From assembly GCA_002914845.1 (NCBI GenBank), contig JXTC01000008.1:590891-654890 (forward strand): 64,000 nucleotides of DNA. Direction: 5' to 3'. Shown here piece by piece: positions 44,789 to 56,986 of the stretch. This stretch comes from Trema orientale. Lineage: Eukaryota > Streptophyta > Magnoliopsida > Rosales > Cannabaceae. Position numbers and translations under genes: made by a program. Every line of letters begins with the position of its first letter. Within the stretch, counting starts at the first letter, position 1. The notes beneath the pieces were generated by a model. The model was not told the origin of the DNA. It worked only from the letters and a program-made list of their open reading frames with translations, and did no database searches.

Positions 44789-47700
44789 ACAGCTTCAGAT
44801 CCGTCCGGGATCATGCCTATGTTAATTTTAAGTGTTTAAAGATGTTTTTGATAAATACCTCATATATCACTTAGGAACTGGCTAATAAGTTACTTTTGCT
44901 CCACTTCCTTCCAAGTCCTCTCTTAAACCTCTTCAAAGTGAAATTCTGGTGTCTTTGAGTTTGTGATTTCCCAGAAATTTTAGTCTCAGATGTGTCGAGT
45001 TTGACATGAGAGCATTGAATTCCACTCTTAGTATAATCCTTCATTTCGAATGGACGTTCGTTCTTGTACTCTTCTGTCCATTCAGGTTGTAGGCTACTTG
45101 GACCTCGTAGGTTCTAAGGTAGCAATCCAGTATCTTACATCTTGATTGTTATGTCTTTACTTCTCTTGTGGATTGTCCATGTGTTGTCCTTCAGGTTCTA
45201 GTTCTTGCTTTTGGTTGCAACATTTGTTGTGGTTGTTTTTACTTGGGGATTTCTACTTATGATACATTGGTTTAGTGTTTGTACTTTAACTGATATGGCT
45301 TGACTCTATTGGTGTTTATTAGACTGAGATGTTACTTTCTTGGGATTGACATCTTTGTGATCACTTGATTTGGATGCATCATGACTTGGCTCTATGTTTG
45401 AGTGTTTGCATTGATGATACTTTTTGCATAGCATGCTCATTGATTAAGTGATTAGTTTCGTGATTTAAAATATTGTTTAATTATTGTAATTGTATTCCTC
45501 TAGTTCATCAAGTTTTATTATTGCGGTTCTTTGAATAAGACTCATTGACTTGTTGAAAGTTTGGTGGGATTTTAAAAACTGAGTTAATTGGTTTTAGAAT
45601 CTTTGAAAATGCTAAGTTGACAATTAGCGTTTTTGAATGACGTAGATCTTTGCATTTGACCAAAGTGACATGCTTGTTTTCAAAGAAATTATGGATATTT
45701 TAATCTTGAGCATTGGTTGGGTGAAAGTAATACACTTTTTCAAAGGATGTATTGTTTTAAATTAAAATGCTACTTTGAGACTAAATATTGCAAAGCCACC
45801 AATCTATTTGTATATTAGTAACATTTTATTTTACATTTGGAAATATTGATTTGAAAGACCTCTAGACTAAAGTAGTTTATTTTCATGAATGTATATACGT
45901 AAATCAAACTTTTCAAGTACCTTCTCTAATTTTTAGACTTAGTAAATTACTCAATATTTTTCAATCTCTACTTAATACTTGATTTGAGATCAAATGAATG
46001 TTTTTGTAAATTGATTCCCAAGTTTACTTGAGATATAAATGAATGAATATAAGTTACTTAAGAGAAGTTTTGAATAAAAATATTCACAAGTTTGATTACT
46101 CGGTAAACTTTGGTGCGAATTGAAAATGATTTTGAGGTAAAATCTTTAACTTCACGAGTGTGTTTGAAGAATCGTTCTTGTAATTTTCTCTAGAAGCTTA
46201 GAAAATAGAAATTGATATGACTGTTTGAGTTATAAAAATCCTTTTCGAGTGAAAACGTCTGAATTGAGAATTTTGATTTAAATTCTATAAAGCTTGTCAC
46301 TTATGCTTGGAGCGTTTGATGGTTCAAATTACATGTTTCTTCTAGGTTCTCTTTGATGTGGTTTAACTTGTTGATTGATACATGGTCCCTTGGTGTTTGT
46401 TGGATTGTTAAGTCATTATGATTCATGCAAAACTGATTTTTCACGGTGTGAACAAGTTGCATTAAACTATGCAGGATTTGTTTTGATCGGATTTTGGGCA
46501 TTGTACGATTGGTTTTGACCAGTCTCCCCAGTGTTGAGAAGAGCTGGGAGGAGAATGACATTTAGATTTTCAAAGCGGTAAAAAGCAATGAGTTATATGC
46601 CTTGGTTTTGCATTTGATAGGCTTTGAGTTATGCATATTAGTGTGTAATTTCCTTCTTGATAGTTTAGTTATAGTTTTCCAATTTATGGAGTCCATATAT
46701 ATGTTAATTAGTTTGTTATGCCTAGTATAAATCTCCATTAACTATCAATGTTTATTTTGAAAAGTCAAGTGAGGATTGACACTTGTTTTACCTACTTTGA
46801 GAATGTATTTAATAATGATTCACACTTTAATATTTTCTAAACTACCCTATTTTCCCTTATATATTTAAAAAAAAAAAGTGTGAACTTTCAGACTTTTTTG
46901 AGAAATCTGTTTTATTTCTTTGGAAAATATTTTAGAATTTCAAAAAGACGTCCCATCGTATTTAGTTATGATTTGGATTAAGGCACAAATGTTTTGTTAG
47001 TTTTGAAAGAAAAATTGACTATGGTAATTTAAATATGGCCTTATTTATCATTTTACCAAGTAAGTATGGATTGCGAAATCAATGTCTATTTTGTTAATTT
47101 TGGGGAAACAAAATAGCGTCTTTTCATGCATTCCTTTTTGATTTTAAATAAATGGTCATCATGTATAACTCATCTTTAAGTTGATGCTTGAGACTATTAG
47201 AGATTTTCGTCATATATGCATGGAGTGAAACTTCTCTGGATGTTGATGTTGAGTTGGATCTAATTCTCTTATTTGGTTTAAATTATATATATAACATGGT
47301 TATTGTTATATGGTTAATGATAATTGGAATGAGATCACTTATGGGTTTTATTTAAGAGTCGTTCGACTCTACTTATATATTGTAAAGGGATACTCGGAGT
47401 TCAGGTTTGATTTACCTTTGGACAGGGAGAAACCATATCGTGAACTAGTATAGTATTCCTAGTTCAGGTTTGGTTTACCTTTCAAAAATATTTTCATTAA
47501 AAATTGAAAAGAGGTTTTATAGGAGACAGGCATCACTCGAGGGTGGTACCAGACAGCCTATCCTGTTAGAACCTTATTTCTGGGGTGTTAGGTGTCGATT
47601 TCAATTGTTATATATGTATATTTTTGGGATATTGGATTTTGTCCCTAGAGTTTTCTTTATATCAAGGACTCATAGAGTCTTTGGGTCAGCATTCGCTTTG

Positions 47701-48350
47701 GTTTCCTTTGATGAAGTTTTACAGTGGATAAAAGATTTGAAATACTTTTGAAATTTCTCATGTTTGGATGCTTGCATTTGAGATTGAAGTTTGCACTAGT
47801 GTGTTGTGCTGGTGATTTCCTGTTTGGGTGTTCTAGTCTTGTCTTCGACTAGAAGTGGTTTGTGTTTGGTATTATTCCTCGCTCTAATTAGAGAACGAAA
47901 AATGGTTGTGAGCCATTGAACTCTCTTTGTTACCTTCGATCTCTAAGCTCGTTTATCTTGTGTGCTGTAACACAAGGGTTCTTGTCCCTCGTCTTTAACT
48001 CTATTCTATTATGTCCTATGCTTGAAATGGGACTCTTGTTAGAGTCATTGACTCAGAGATTGTCTAGAACTGGGAACTAGCTGTAGACAAATGGGATTGT
48101 CCCAGGAGTTTGTTGATCTGGTTTGATCAGGGGGACGATATTCTTATATCTGACATTTGGTCTGTTGTTCTAGTTTGGTGCCTTATAATCAGTGTTCAGA
48201 GCCCTGTGTTCTCGGCTTCTAGCCATGGTTATTACCATTATCTTTTGACTGCTCACATACTTAAGGTTGTCGTTTCTAACTATGGGTGTTGAGATTCTTG
48301 TACCTATTGTTGAGCCATCTTATAATTTTGATCTTTCCATGTGCGTCCTT

Positions 48351-48377
48351 ATACCATACCATAGTGCGGTATGGTAT
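48351..48377. other. Conserved stem-loop in LARD interior, copy 2
   Basis: ATACCATACC (48351-48360), 7-base loop ATAGTGC, GGTATGGTAT (48368-48377). It is the counterpart of 2499-2525, about 190 bases upstream of the 3' LTR. Confidence 0.65.
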
Positions 48378-48551
48378 GTTAGCGGGACTTTGATGCTAAG
48401 TGAGGATTGTTTGTTTCATGCTTTCATTAACTCGCGTTCGGTTTAATACTCTTAAATTCTATAGTCAAGTATTCACTACACTTCCAGTGACTATTCCTTA
48501 CGATCTTGTTCGCACTCTCGGTTTGTATTTGAATTTTGGAACGAAATTCCT

Positions 48552-48562
48552 ATAAGGGAGAA
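48552..48562 (+). promoter_or_regulatory. Polypurine tract of LARD copy 2
   Basis: ATAAGGGAGAA directly before the 3' LTR start. A degenerate form of the palindrome (GAATTTTGGAACGAAATTC, 48531-48549) lies just upstream. Confidence 0.7.
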
Positions 48563-50881
48563 TGTAAAAACCTATTTTTTTAAGGGGCATATTGGTCATT
48601 TGACCTTTAAAAAAAATTAAATTATATATATACATTTATGTCTCTCTTTCTCTCTTGTCCTCTCCCCCTCCCGATTCTATCTTTCTCGTCTCTCTCTCGT
48701 TTTCGGCCGAACCAGGCGGAGGAGAAGCAGTCGCTGCCATGGCCACTGTTTGGCCAGCCCAGTCACCGGCGAGCCCCTCCCACGCTGTTAGGAAGCCGCA
48801 TCGCCCACCCCCGATCACCGCCGAGAGCCATGTCGCCGGAAAATGCCATTTTTGGCCGTTTGGAATTTTTTGTCACCGGCACCATTTCGGACCGTTTCAG
48901 GTCGCGTTCTTGGGCTCGTTGGGTTCGTCTCGCCGAGAGGAACCTCAAGGTATATATTTCATGATCCCATTTTGTCCGGATTGAAAGTTGCCATTATTGG
49001 GTATTTTAAGTTTCGAATTTTAATTTTTAAACCGACCGTTAAATTTCATTTTTGTTGTTATTTTTGGAATATACTCAGAAAATGGAGAAGTCTGATATAT
49101 ATATTGACTCTATTTGGTGACCGACACAAAAATCAGTATATAAAGGCTTAGATTTTGTCTAGTTTTGTGTGTCACCGGTCTAGTGTCGGCCCGGACCTGA
49201 ATTGGTCGAGTTATATGTCTAACTTAGCTATTTTGGACATTAAGAATTCGATGAAGAGGTCTGTTCATTGATTCAGAGCTTCATTGAGAAGTTGATTTTT
49301 CTCAAGTGAGCGATCGAGTGCGTGGAATTGGTTCCCGACCCTCCGAACGATCGTTCAATCGGCACCATGAGCATCCAATAGTGTGGTATCGCTATTCTAG
49401 TAAGGTAAGGATTCAGTTTCCTCTATTTTACATCATTTTTTATTAAAACTTACATTCTGCAATACATGATGACAAACGTGATTTTAGAATTATTTTGGAT
49501 ATATGTAATGAGATTGAATTGTATTATATATACTGGATTGCTCTAGGATTTTCTGAGTACAGGTTATTTTTGGATATGTTAGAATAGGGCCGTTATGCTG
49601 CCCATTTTTCTACAAAATTTAATTAACCATTTTATTAAAAACCAGAGCATCATTTGAGCTTAAATTATTGCATGGTTGTTTTTACACATCAGTTCAGAGT
49701 ACACGTGTCATAGGATCACACATAAGTTCCGGGTTAGCATCATAGGATTTTCTTCAGTGTGGCGCTGTGGCCCCACCGACGGTGCAGAGTCCGTGAACCC
49801 GGATGGGGTATTTCTTCTGATTACCTCCCTATTTGGTAGGCGTAGGCAATGCAGTTGTCCCTCCAAGTTTGGTAGGCGATACACGGGTGTCTCATCCGGT
49901 TATGGGCTAGGTGTCAGGCAGGCTGTATAGCACACGTAGTGCCAACACCCTGGTTTCTATTGATGAGAAGTGGTGAACTCATGGGTATGGGTAGATTTGT
50001 GTCATGTGTTTGTGGACTGATTAGTTTGAGATATTATGTTTCTGTACATCTATATATATGTATGTGCATATGGACTATTGGTTTTAGATATCATGTTTTC
50101 ATACCTATATATATATATAGTTATATACATATACATATACGAACTATCAACTTTAGAAATGGATATGTATAGGTATGTACATATGGTTTTGCAAAAAGGT
50201 GTTTTTAGATTGAACTAACCATGCAGGGATCTTTCATCACTAAAAACATTTTTAAATGAGGTAACAGCTTTCCTACTGAGCTTTCGAGCTCACCCCTTCT
50301 ATTTTTCTCCCTTTCAGGTGGCTGTTCATTCGAGTCAGTTGTTTCGTTGGCTGGGCAAGTCGCTTGGCTTGCATTTACATCCTATTCCTCTTCGGTTAGT
50401 CCTTATAATTTGTTCCATTCTTTTCATTTCTAATTGTTTAGCCAAGTTTATTGTTTATGTTAAGTGAATGTATGAGGATGTATTTACTACTGTTTGAGAA
50501 TTCGTGTATAAATGAGACACTATAGTTCTCAAAGAGCACATTTTTAAAGTTTTAAGTACTTGGAAATTTTGACAAACTTTGTAATTTAAATCTCAGACAT
50601 TCGGGTTCAGGATTCGAAAAATCTATTAAATCAACACTATATTTCTATTAAATCAAGATTTGTACAACTTAACTATGTTTTCCTGATATTAAATCGGTGT
50701 ATCTATTTTTATATATTAAACTAAATATGGACCCTCTTTTATATAGAATTTCTAACGATTCAAGGACTAAAATGAAAATTTCAAGTACTTGGTTTTCTCC
50801 GAATTTTGTAAAATTTGTTATTTATCTTTATTTACACTCAAAATTATCAAAAGTCACGGCCTAAGATTTTGGGTTGTGACA
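48563..50881 (+). repeat. 3' LTR of LARD copy 2
   Basis: 2319 bp from TGTAAAAACC to GGGTTGTGACA, followed by the target duplication GTTTA. GC-rich island at about 48715-48960. Confidence 0.92.
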
Positions 50882-50886
50882 GTTTA

Positions 50887-51831
50887 GCTGAGCCATTGTA
50901 AGAGAGTTGTTAACTATCATTTGCGCTCTATTGCTTGTTCTCTTTTTCCATCTTCTCATTCTCTGCTCTTCCAATTTGGGCTAGACAACAACCTCTTATT
51001 TTGCCATATGAAGTTGGAAAGCGGTGATAGTCTCAACTTACTCTACTAGTGTTAATGCTGTCAGTTGATCTTAGCCCTCCAACTACCTTTAACCTAGACA
51101 ATGAACCTGACAACTTTTTGGTGCAGAGAGTGCAACCCTAGAAGCACTTGCTTCGTAGTCTCCTTCTCGATCATAAGGGTAGGATGAGGGACAGACTCAG
51201 CTGACCCAAGTACAATGTTTGCTGGTTTCTCTCAAAAAAATAAATGTGAACATTAATCAATTTATATGATCTACATAATCTATTTCTTGGTAAATATTAA
51301 AAATTAAATTTATGTAACATGTTTAGCATGTGCAAGATCGTTTGCCCACAACATTGACAGATCCCGATACAAATTTAGTAAAGGGTAACAACACTTAGAA
51401 GTGAACCAGTCACCATGGTGCACCTACAAAATAAGAAAATATATATGATTATAATTAGCAATAATCATAATATTCATTAGTTGTGGAGTTTGAGATTATG
51501 CCCTAGAAACATTAGTTTCCATTCATACCATTTTAGTTCAATAGAAACATTTTATTTTATTTATTTCATGCAATGTTCATAATATAAAATTATTAATACC
51601 AAGATTAGAACTTTTCAAGAAACCAAGACTGAAAGTTCACGAAAGAAATATTATTCACATAAGGATGTTATATCTAGTAGGCATAATTCGTTAATTAGCT
51701 AGTCTAAATTAGTTCACAACTAGAAAATGAAAAATCTGAGTATTTCATCCAGATAAGGAATGTAGGCTCTTTCTATTGCAATTGGAAGTCATGAGTGTAA
51801 AATCATCGAAGTACTGACTTTGAGCATAAAT
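50887..51831. other. Intergenic stretch
   Basis: No gene recognised. The first part (50887-51220) is less AT-rich than the rest. With the LARD taken out, the minus strand across the insertion point shows only a 32-codon frame; see findings. Confidence 0.45.
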
Positions 51832-51836
51832 CTTAA

Positions 51837-53312
51837 TGTTACGCTAAATATATATACGTAAAATAACTACAAGTGTACAGGTCATAATTAAGTAATAAAG
51901 TGATAAGTATAGAGTTGTCGATCCCACGAGAAATTATGTGTTAAATTATCGCTGATTACCGGAATTATCGTGACCTAACTTTATCTAGGTAACTAAACTA
52001 AATGAATTTATAAGTTAAATAAATACGAAGAAAAAGTAAATACAGAAATAAAATATGAAAACTCTATGCACAAATATACTAGGAGATTGAATTCATCTAA
52101 CCATAAGCTATGTCTTTTGATCACCAATTTCATCCTAATCAATTATTCCTAGTTTATAATCCAAGAACCTAAAGATATTTTTACTCCCTCTCTCGAGTGC
52201 CGAGTGAAATCACTCCTAAATCTCGGTTCTAATATTTCTATTTCGAACCTGGAATTTAAAATTTATTATGTTCAATGATTCTTTGATTATGGCTTCAAAA
52301 TAATTATAGGTTCTCTCAAACTCTACAAATCCTAGGTTATACTATCCTATGGTTGTTTCTAAAATTTCCTTTCTCAAGTGCCAAATTCTAGAAACCAAAT
52401 CATCCAACTTGTAGCTAATTAATTGAGAAACATTAAGTATGGAATATCATAAATAAATTTAAGAACAACATCAAGAAACATATTAGAAATCAAGACATAG
52501 AATCAAAGTTTAAGTTACATGAAATCCCAAGCATATATCATTTAATTCAACATAGGAGAATCCAACACTAATCTCAACAAGAATTTCATATATCTAAATA
52601 TATTCAAAAATCAAGTACAATACAAAAATTCAAATGAGATTAGGTTGAGAAAGAGGAAGAAAAAAACTCTTTTGTAAAGGTAGAACTTCAAGCTTCAATT
52701 CTTCAAGCAACTCTCTCAAGCTTCCTCTCCAAATTTTAGCTCTAAAGCTCTCCTCTCTCTATGAATTTAGAGCTCTCAAGTGTATGTCTTCTTTCTAACT
52801 CTCCACACTTCAAATGGAGGCTTAAGGATATATTTAAGGGGTTTCAAGATGACCTAGGCCGGGTGGAATATCAACCATTCGATCAGATAGTATCAAAAGC
52901 CCAGATTGGCTCTAAAAACTCGCTAAAAATGCGCCTCTGAATGCTGTGTAATGCCGTGGTGCTCTAGCCTCTGGAACTCAGTTTTCTAGGCAGCGCCGTG
53001 GCGCTACTATTATAGTGTCGTGGCTCTCTCGGCTCTGGAACTCAGTACAACAATTTTTCTTCTCGGGGGTGCCATTTCTTCGTTTTAGCCCCGTTTTGCC
53101 TGATTTTCATTGCATTGCGTTCGTATCGGACTCACCTTTCATCTCAAATGGTTAAAATATCCATATTCATCACCAATATTTCTTGATTCTTATTTATTCA
53201 TAAGAACTACAAAAACAAAGCAAAAGCACATCAAACTAACATAAAAGCTTGAGAACTTACAATTATTTGAGCTGAATGATACTTGATTTGTGAGTGAATT
53301 AATCACTCATTA
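51837..53312 (-). repeat. Solo LTR (Tat/Athila-like family)
   Basis: 1476 bases from TGTTACGC to CACTCATTA, flanked by a perfect 5-base duplication CTTAA (51832-51836 and 53313-53317). 52416-53312 is homologous to 60205-61139, where the same end is followed by a polypurine tract and internal sequence; this shows that it is an LTR and that it is read on the minus strand. The last base pair is changed from CA to TA. Non-coding. Confidence 0.82.
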
Positions 53313-53317
53313 CTTAA

Positions 53318-53994
53318 CTATATGTTAAATGTACTAAATATGACCAATAGTAAAATATACTTATATGAGAGTACTACATTATTTCAAACAAATATTTACA
53401 AAAGTATAATTAAGAGTGTCTATCTCAATCCTTACATAAATAATGAACTCATATTTTTGAACTATATTATTTGAGTTATTAAAAAGTTAAACCTTTTGAT
53501 TTATTTGATTAACCTCGATAGTTTGACACTTGAGTGTTATAATAGACTAATGTTATCACTTATCGTGGTAGCCTCATATGATGATCATAGTGTGATGACC
53601 AATCCTGTTGTCACTATATATAGCTATAGCAACGACTAATATCGTCAATGTACACTTTTTGTTTAAATTTTTTTCAAAAATAAAATTTTGGAGAAAAATA
53701 ATTTACAAAATCACTATTGCGATATTATCATAATAAGTTTGATATTGCAATGATATTATCATCACAAGAGGGCTATTTTGAAAATAAATATAATTAATCA
53801 ATTTATCTAGTGGTAGCAATTGGGACGATATTATCTTGGCATTCATCCGTTTCTCCGGCCTTTCTTGCCTTGACATGCATCCAATTCCCTAGCTCCACCT
53901 AGTAACCCGCTGACACTTGGCCTCTATTCTATCCAATCCTATAGCTCAGCTCTCTCCCCTCTCCCTTTTTGTCATGTGATCTAAGGAAGCCTCT
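53318..53994. other. Intergenic stretch
   Basis: AT-rich first, then a more balanced part (53840-53990) leading to a CT repeat. No gene seen. Confidence 0.4.
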
Positions 53995-55030
53995 CTTTAT
54001 CTCTCTCTCTCTCTCTCATCCTTCTTAGCTGTTCACTCTCCATTAGTAGTTAATCTGAACTGTACATCTCTTTAGCTATCATCCTAGGTTAAATTCTATC
54101 AGCAACTTAATTTTTGAGGAGAGCAAAAACACAATAAGGGAATCAACCTCTAAAGACTCCAAAGCTTCATTTTTGGAGATAAATTAATGAATAAATAAAT
54201 AGAATAGAATAACACATTATATTTTTTGCTTTAAGAGTAGTTTTATGTAAGGATTTGAAATAGTAACTTTTATTTTAGTCAATAATATTTTTGTCTCTCT
54301 TGCAATCGTTAGATTTGATTGAATTTTCTTATCAAATGTTACTATGAGCTAATCTTCTTTTGTCTAGGGTTACAAAGTAATCCAACTTTGCTTATTGAAT
54401 CTTTTATTTTCCCCCTCTTTAATATTTGACTATCTAATTTAATTAATTTTCTTTTTGATGCTTATTGTTTCTAATTATAAGACCGATAATTAGATGATTT
54501 TGGGAAACATGATGAAATTGGAAAATAAAATTATGTGGTGTTATCATAAATTGAGTGATATACATATAGGTGAGATCGGAATATACTTTGTGTGTATAGT
54601 CATTGTAGAGTGCTTGAACTTAATGAATCTTTATCTTTAATTTTAGTCCTCATAAGAATATAATGGATTAATGTAGAAGGTTATTTCTACATAACTATCA
54701 AAAGAGGCATGTTGATAATTAAGAACACTTGACTTAAAATTAAATAGAGAGAGGTGAAAAATTTTAAGTGAGGGATGGGTGAACTTCTTATCCATAGATT
54801 GTTCATTATCTTGATCATTCAATACTTTGTTTTAGCAATTAAATTTTATTTTGCATTTTGTTTAATTTTTCTTCTTTTGCAATTTTCGTTTATTTTATAG
54901 TTGTTTGGATAATATTTAGAATTGATACAATTTTAGTATATAATAAATTTAGCACACAATCTCAGTGGGAGTAATAACTCCCTTACTCATCTTTATTACT
55001 TATAACTATGTGTGTTTATATATACAGATA
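53995..55030 (+). repeat. Diverged LTR-like sequence
   Basis: It has the layout of the 28965-30608 insert in the same orientation: GAACTTAATGAATCT (54609-54623) against AACTTAATGAATCT, a TTGTTTGGATAA segment (54901-54912), and an ending with CTCAGTGGGAGTAATAACTC and TTATTACTTATAACT. A (CT)n run starts it. Exact ends and target duplication are not found, so this is an old fragment. Confidence 0.5.
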
Positions 55031-55044
55031 TAGATGTGCCAACT

Positions 55045-55205
55045 GGGGCTAGCTCAGTTGGTCCAAAACTCTAGGGATGTATGTTTGAGTTTGAGAGATC
55101 AGGGGTTCAAGCCTTGGTAGTGTGTATATATGTTATTTTCCTTTAAATTTGTAATAAGTAGTGGTCATTAGTTAAACTCCACTTTTTAAAATAAATATAT
55201 ATATA
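55045..55205 (+). mobile_element. tRNA-headed SINE-like sequence
   Basis: GGGGCTAGCTCAGTTGG includes a good RNA polymerase III A box (TAGCTCAGTTGG, 55050-55061), and GGTTCAAGCC at 55104-55113 is a B box, at tRNA-like spacing. The stretch does not fold as a complete tRNA and runs into a body of about 90 bases before an AT-rich end. This fits a short SINE; the target duplication was not identified. Confidence 0.5.
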
Positions 55206-55212
55206 CATATAT

Positions 55213-55456
55213 GGGCACCAATCCGGTAGGTATTTTTTTTTTTACCTATGTATAGGTATCAATTGGGCCAATGAAAAAATTTTTTGCACATTTTTTTATA
55301 TTAAAAATAGGAGAGAAAAAAAGCATTAATGATGCACGTCTTTTTATGCATCTCATTTTAGCCGTTAGATCATTGTTAGATGATGATCCAACGGCTAGAA
55401 AAAAAATACCTATACATAGGTAAAAAAAAAAAAAAAAACTTACCGGATTGGCAACC
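55213..55456. mobile_element. Fold-back MITE in a TA microsatellite, copy 1
   Basis: Ends GGGCACCAATCCGGTAGGTA and, in reverse complement, GGTTGCCAATCCGGTAAG, both followed by poly-T and then ACCTATGTATAGGTA. A second inverted pair (AGCCGTTAGATCAT, ATGATCCAACGGCT) fills the middle, so nearly the whole 244 bases can fold back. TA repeats lie on both sides. No coding capacity. Confidence 0.8.
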
Positions 55457-55474
55457 TATATATATATATATATA

Positions 55475-55496
55475 AATACCTACTAGATTGGCAACC
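55475..55496. repeat. Isolated terminal fragment of the same MITE
   Basis: TACCTACTAGATTGGCAACC lies between TA repeats just 20 bases right of the complete copy and matches its right end. Confidence 0.6.
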
Positions 55497-55510
55497 TATA
55501 TATATATATA

Positions 55511-56950
55511 GATGTAGATGTTTGTTTTTAATTCTGAAATCATATGTACACACTAGTTAACATTAGCCAAAGGTACCTTTGGTCTCTAAACTCGTATGTA
55601 AATACAAATTAATAATCTTTCCCTTATATACCAGATGTGCTTATATTGATAGGTTGGCTTCCATATGTCTAACTTTTTGACATGGTCAATCTTATAGGAA
55701 GACTAGTTAGCTCCTAATCAAGTTTATGATTTCGTACAAATCTAGATCTTAACTTTTGGAATTTTTTAGATGGTGAAATTGGTTTCATTATTTTAAATTT
55801 AACTTTTTCTTCTTCCCTTTTTCTTTCTTTAAAAAAATTTCTTCATAAAGACGGGAAGGAGCATTCAAATAGATATAAAAACATTCTTAAATAATGACCT
55901 TGATTGTTTGAGATGATGTTAGAGTTTCCTCACTAAATGGCTTTCCAACACTGAAAAAGTACAGAAGATAAAGATAAATATTAAATATCTTAAACATAGC
56001 TGGTTCGTCAATCTTGGAGATCTTATCAAAATAATTAGATCATGAGTCTATTCTATAGGAATTTCTAGACTTTTTGAAGAAAAAAGAATGTTACTAATAT
56101 TTCTATAATGTTAGGAAGACCAATTTTTGTACCAAAAGTATATCCCTATTTCTGTCGTATGAGTTAATCATATGTTAGTTAAAATAGGATCATAGTTTTT
56201 AAAATATTAATGTGCAATTTGTATGTTTTCAAAATAAAATTCACATAATTTAGTGTAAAGATTAGTGCAAAAAATCGAGGTCCTTGCAGTACGTACTCTT
56301 TATGTTATATAACACTAAGAAATGAAAAGACACATATTTTCTTCATTTTGTGTCTCTTTGACTGAAACTCTGTTCCAAAAGACACTAACTTTATGGGTAA
56401 ATCAAAAATTATTAGACTTAATTATAAGAAATTAAATGAAATACTTATGGAAAAAAAAAAAGGAAATAGTACTTGTTACTCTAAAAAAAAATAATACTTA
56501 TTTGAGAGTAAAATTTTAGAATATTATGTTGTACGTAACACCAATAAATGAAACACACATGTTATATTTTATTTAATGAAAATTTATTTATTTATTTTTT
56601 TTGTACCTTAATATTTGATAGTATACAAAAACCAAATCTAGTATAAGGCTTAAACAAACTGCACCCTAAGAGTCAGTGACTTCTAGGATGAGTCATGAAT
56701 CATAATGCTTAATCAGAAGTAATTTGAATGAAACTAATATTCAAGCATATACATGACTCTCTTCGCTTCTAACCATGCATTAGGAAAAATTTTATGACAT
56801 CTTTTTGATTGAACGAAGGTAATAATTGCTTTTGACCACTAAAACAGCTTATCTTATATGGGCCTTCAAAACACTTCCATTGTAAAGTAAAAATTTTTAA
56901 AAAATATTTACATTCATAAAACTAATAATAATAATGCATGATGTAAGCTA
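55511..56950. other. Intergenic stretch
   Basis: AT-rich sequence without recognisable gene, repeat or RNA gene. Frames are short. Confidence 0.45.
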
Positions 56951-56956
56951 GTTACG

Positions 56957-56965
56957 ATATAAAAG
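56957..56965 (+). promoter_or_regulatory. Possible TATA box of the short reading frame
   Basis: GATATAAAAG just upstream of the frame at 56987. A transcript starting about 30 bases later would begin near the first ATG, which favours the second or third ATG (57017 or 57032) as the real start. Confidence 0.35.
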
Positions 56966-56986
56966 CGTAGCTTATCTTAAACTTCC

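Larger units (their letters stand above)
44773..48562 (+). other. Non-coding internal domain of LARD copy 2
   Basis: 3790 bases. Short frames up to about 93 codons exist (for instance 47470-47751), but they carry no known domain. Blocks such as 44820-44880, 45690-45800, 46370-46500 and 47460-47600 match copy 1 in reverse complement. Confidence 0.78.
42465..50881 (+). mobile_element. Non-coding LTR retrotransposon (LARD-like), copy 2, complete
   Basis: 8417 bp with LTRs 42465-44772 and 48563-50881, perfect target duplication GTTTA (42460-42464 and 50882-50886), primer site at 44777-44788 and polypurine tract before the right LTR. The 3.8-kb interior has no gag or pol similarity but is homologous to the interior of copy 1, which lies in the opposite orientation at the left edge of the window. 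Because two copies with different target duplications share the same non-coding interior, this is a replicating family and not a chance deletion. Confidence 0.92.

Noticed and set aside
55044..55120. Functional tRNA gene
   Set aside because: A and B boxes are present, but the acceptor and anticodon stems do not pair, so a SINE head is the better reading.
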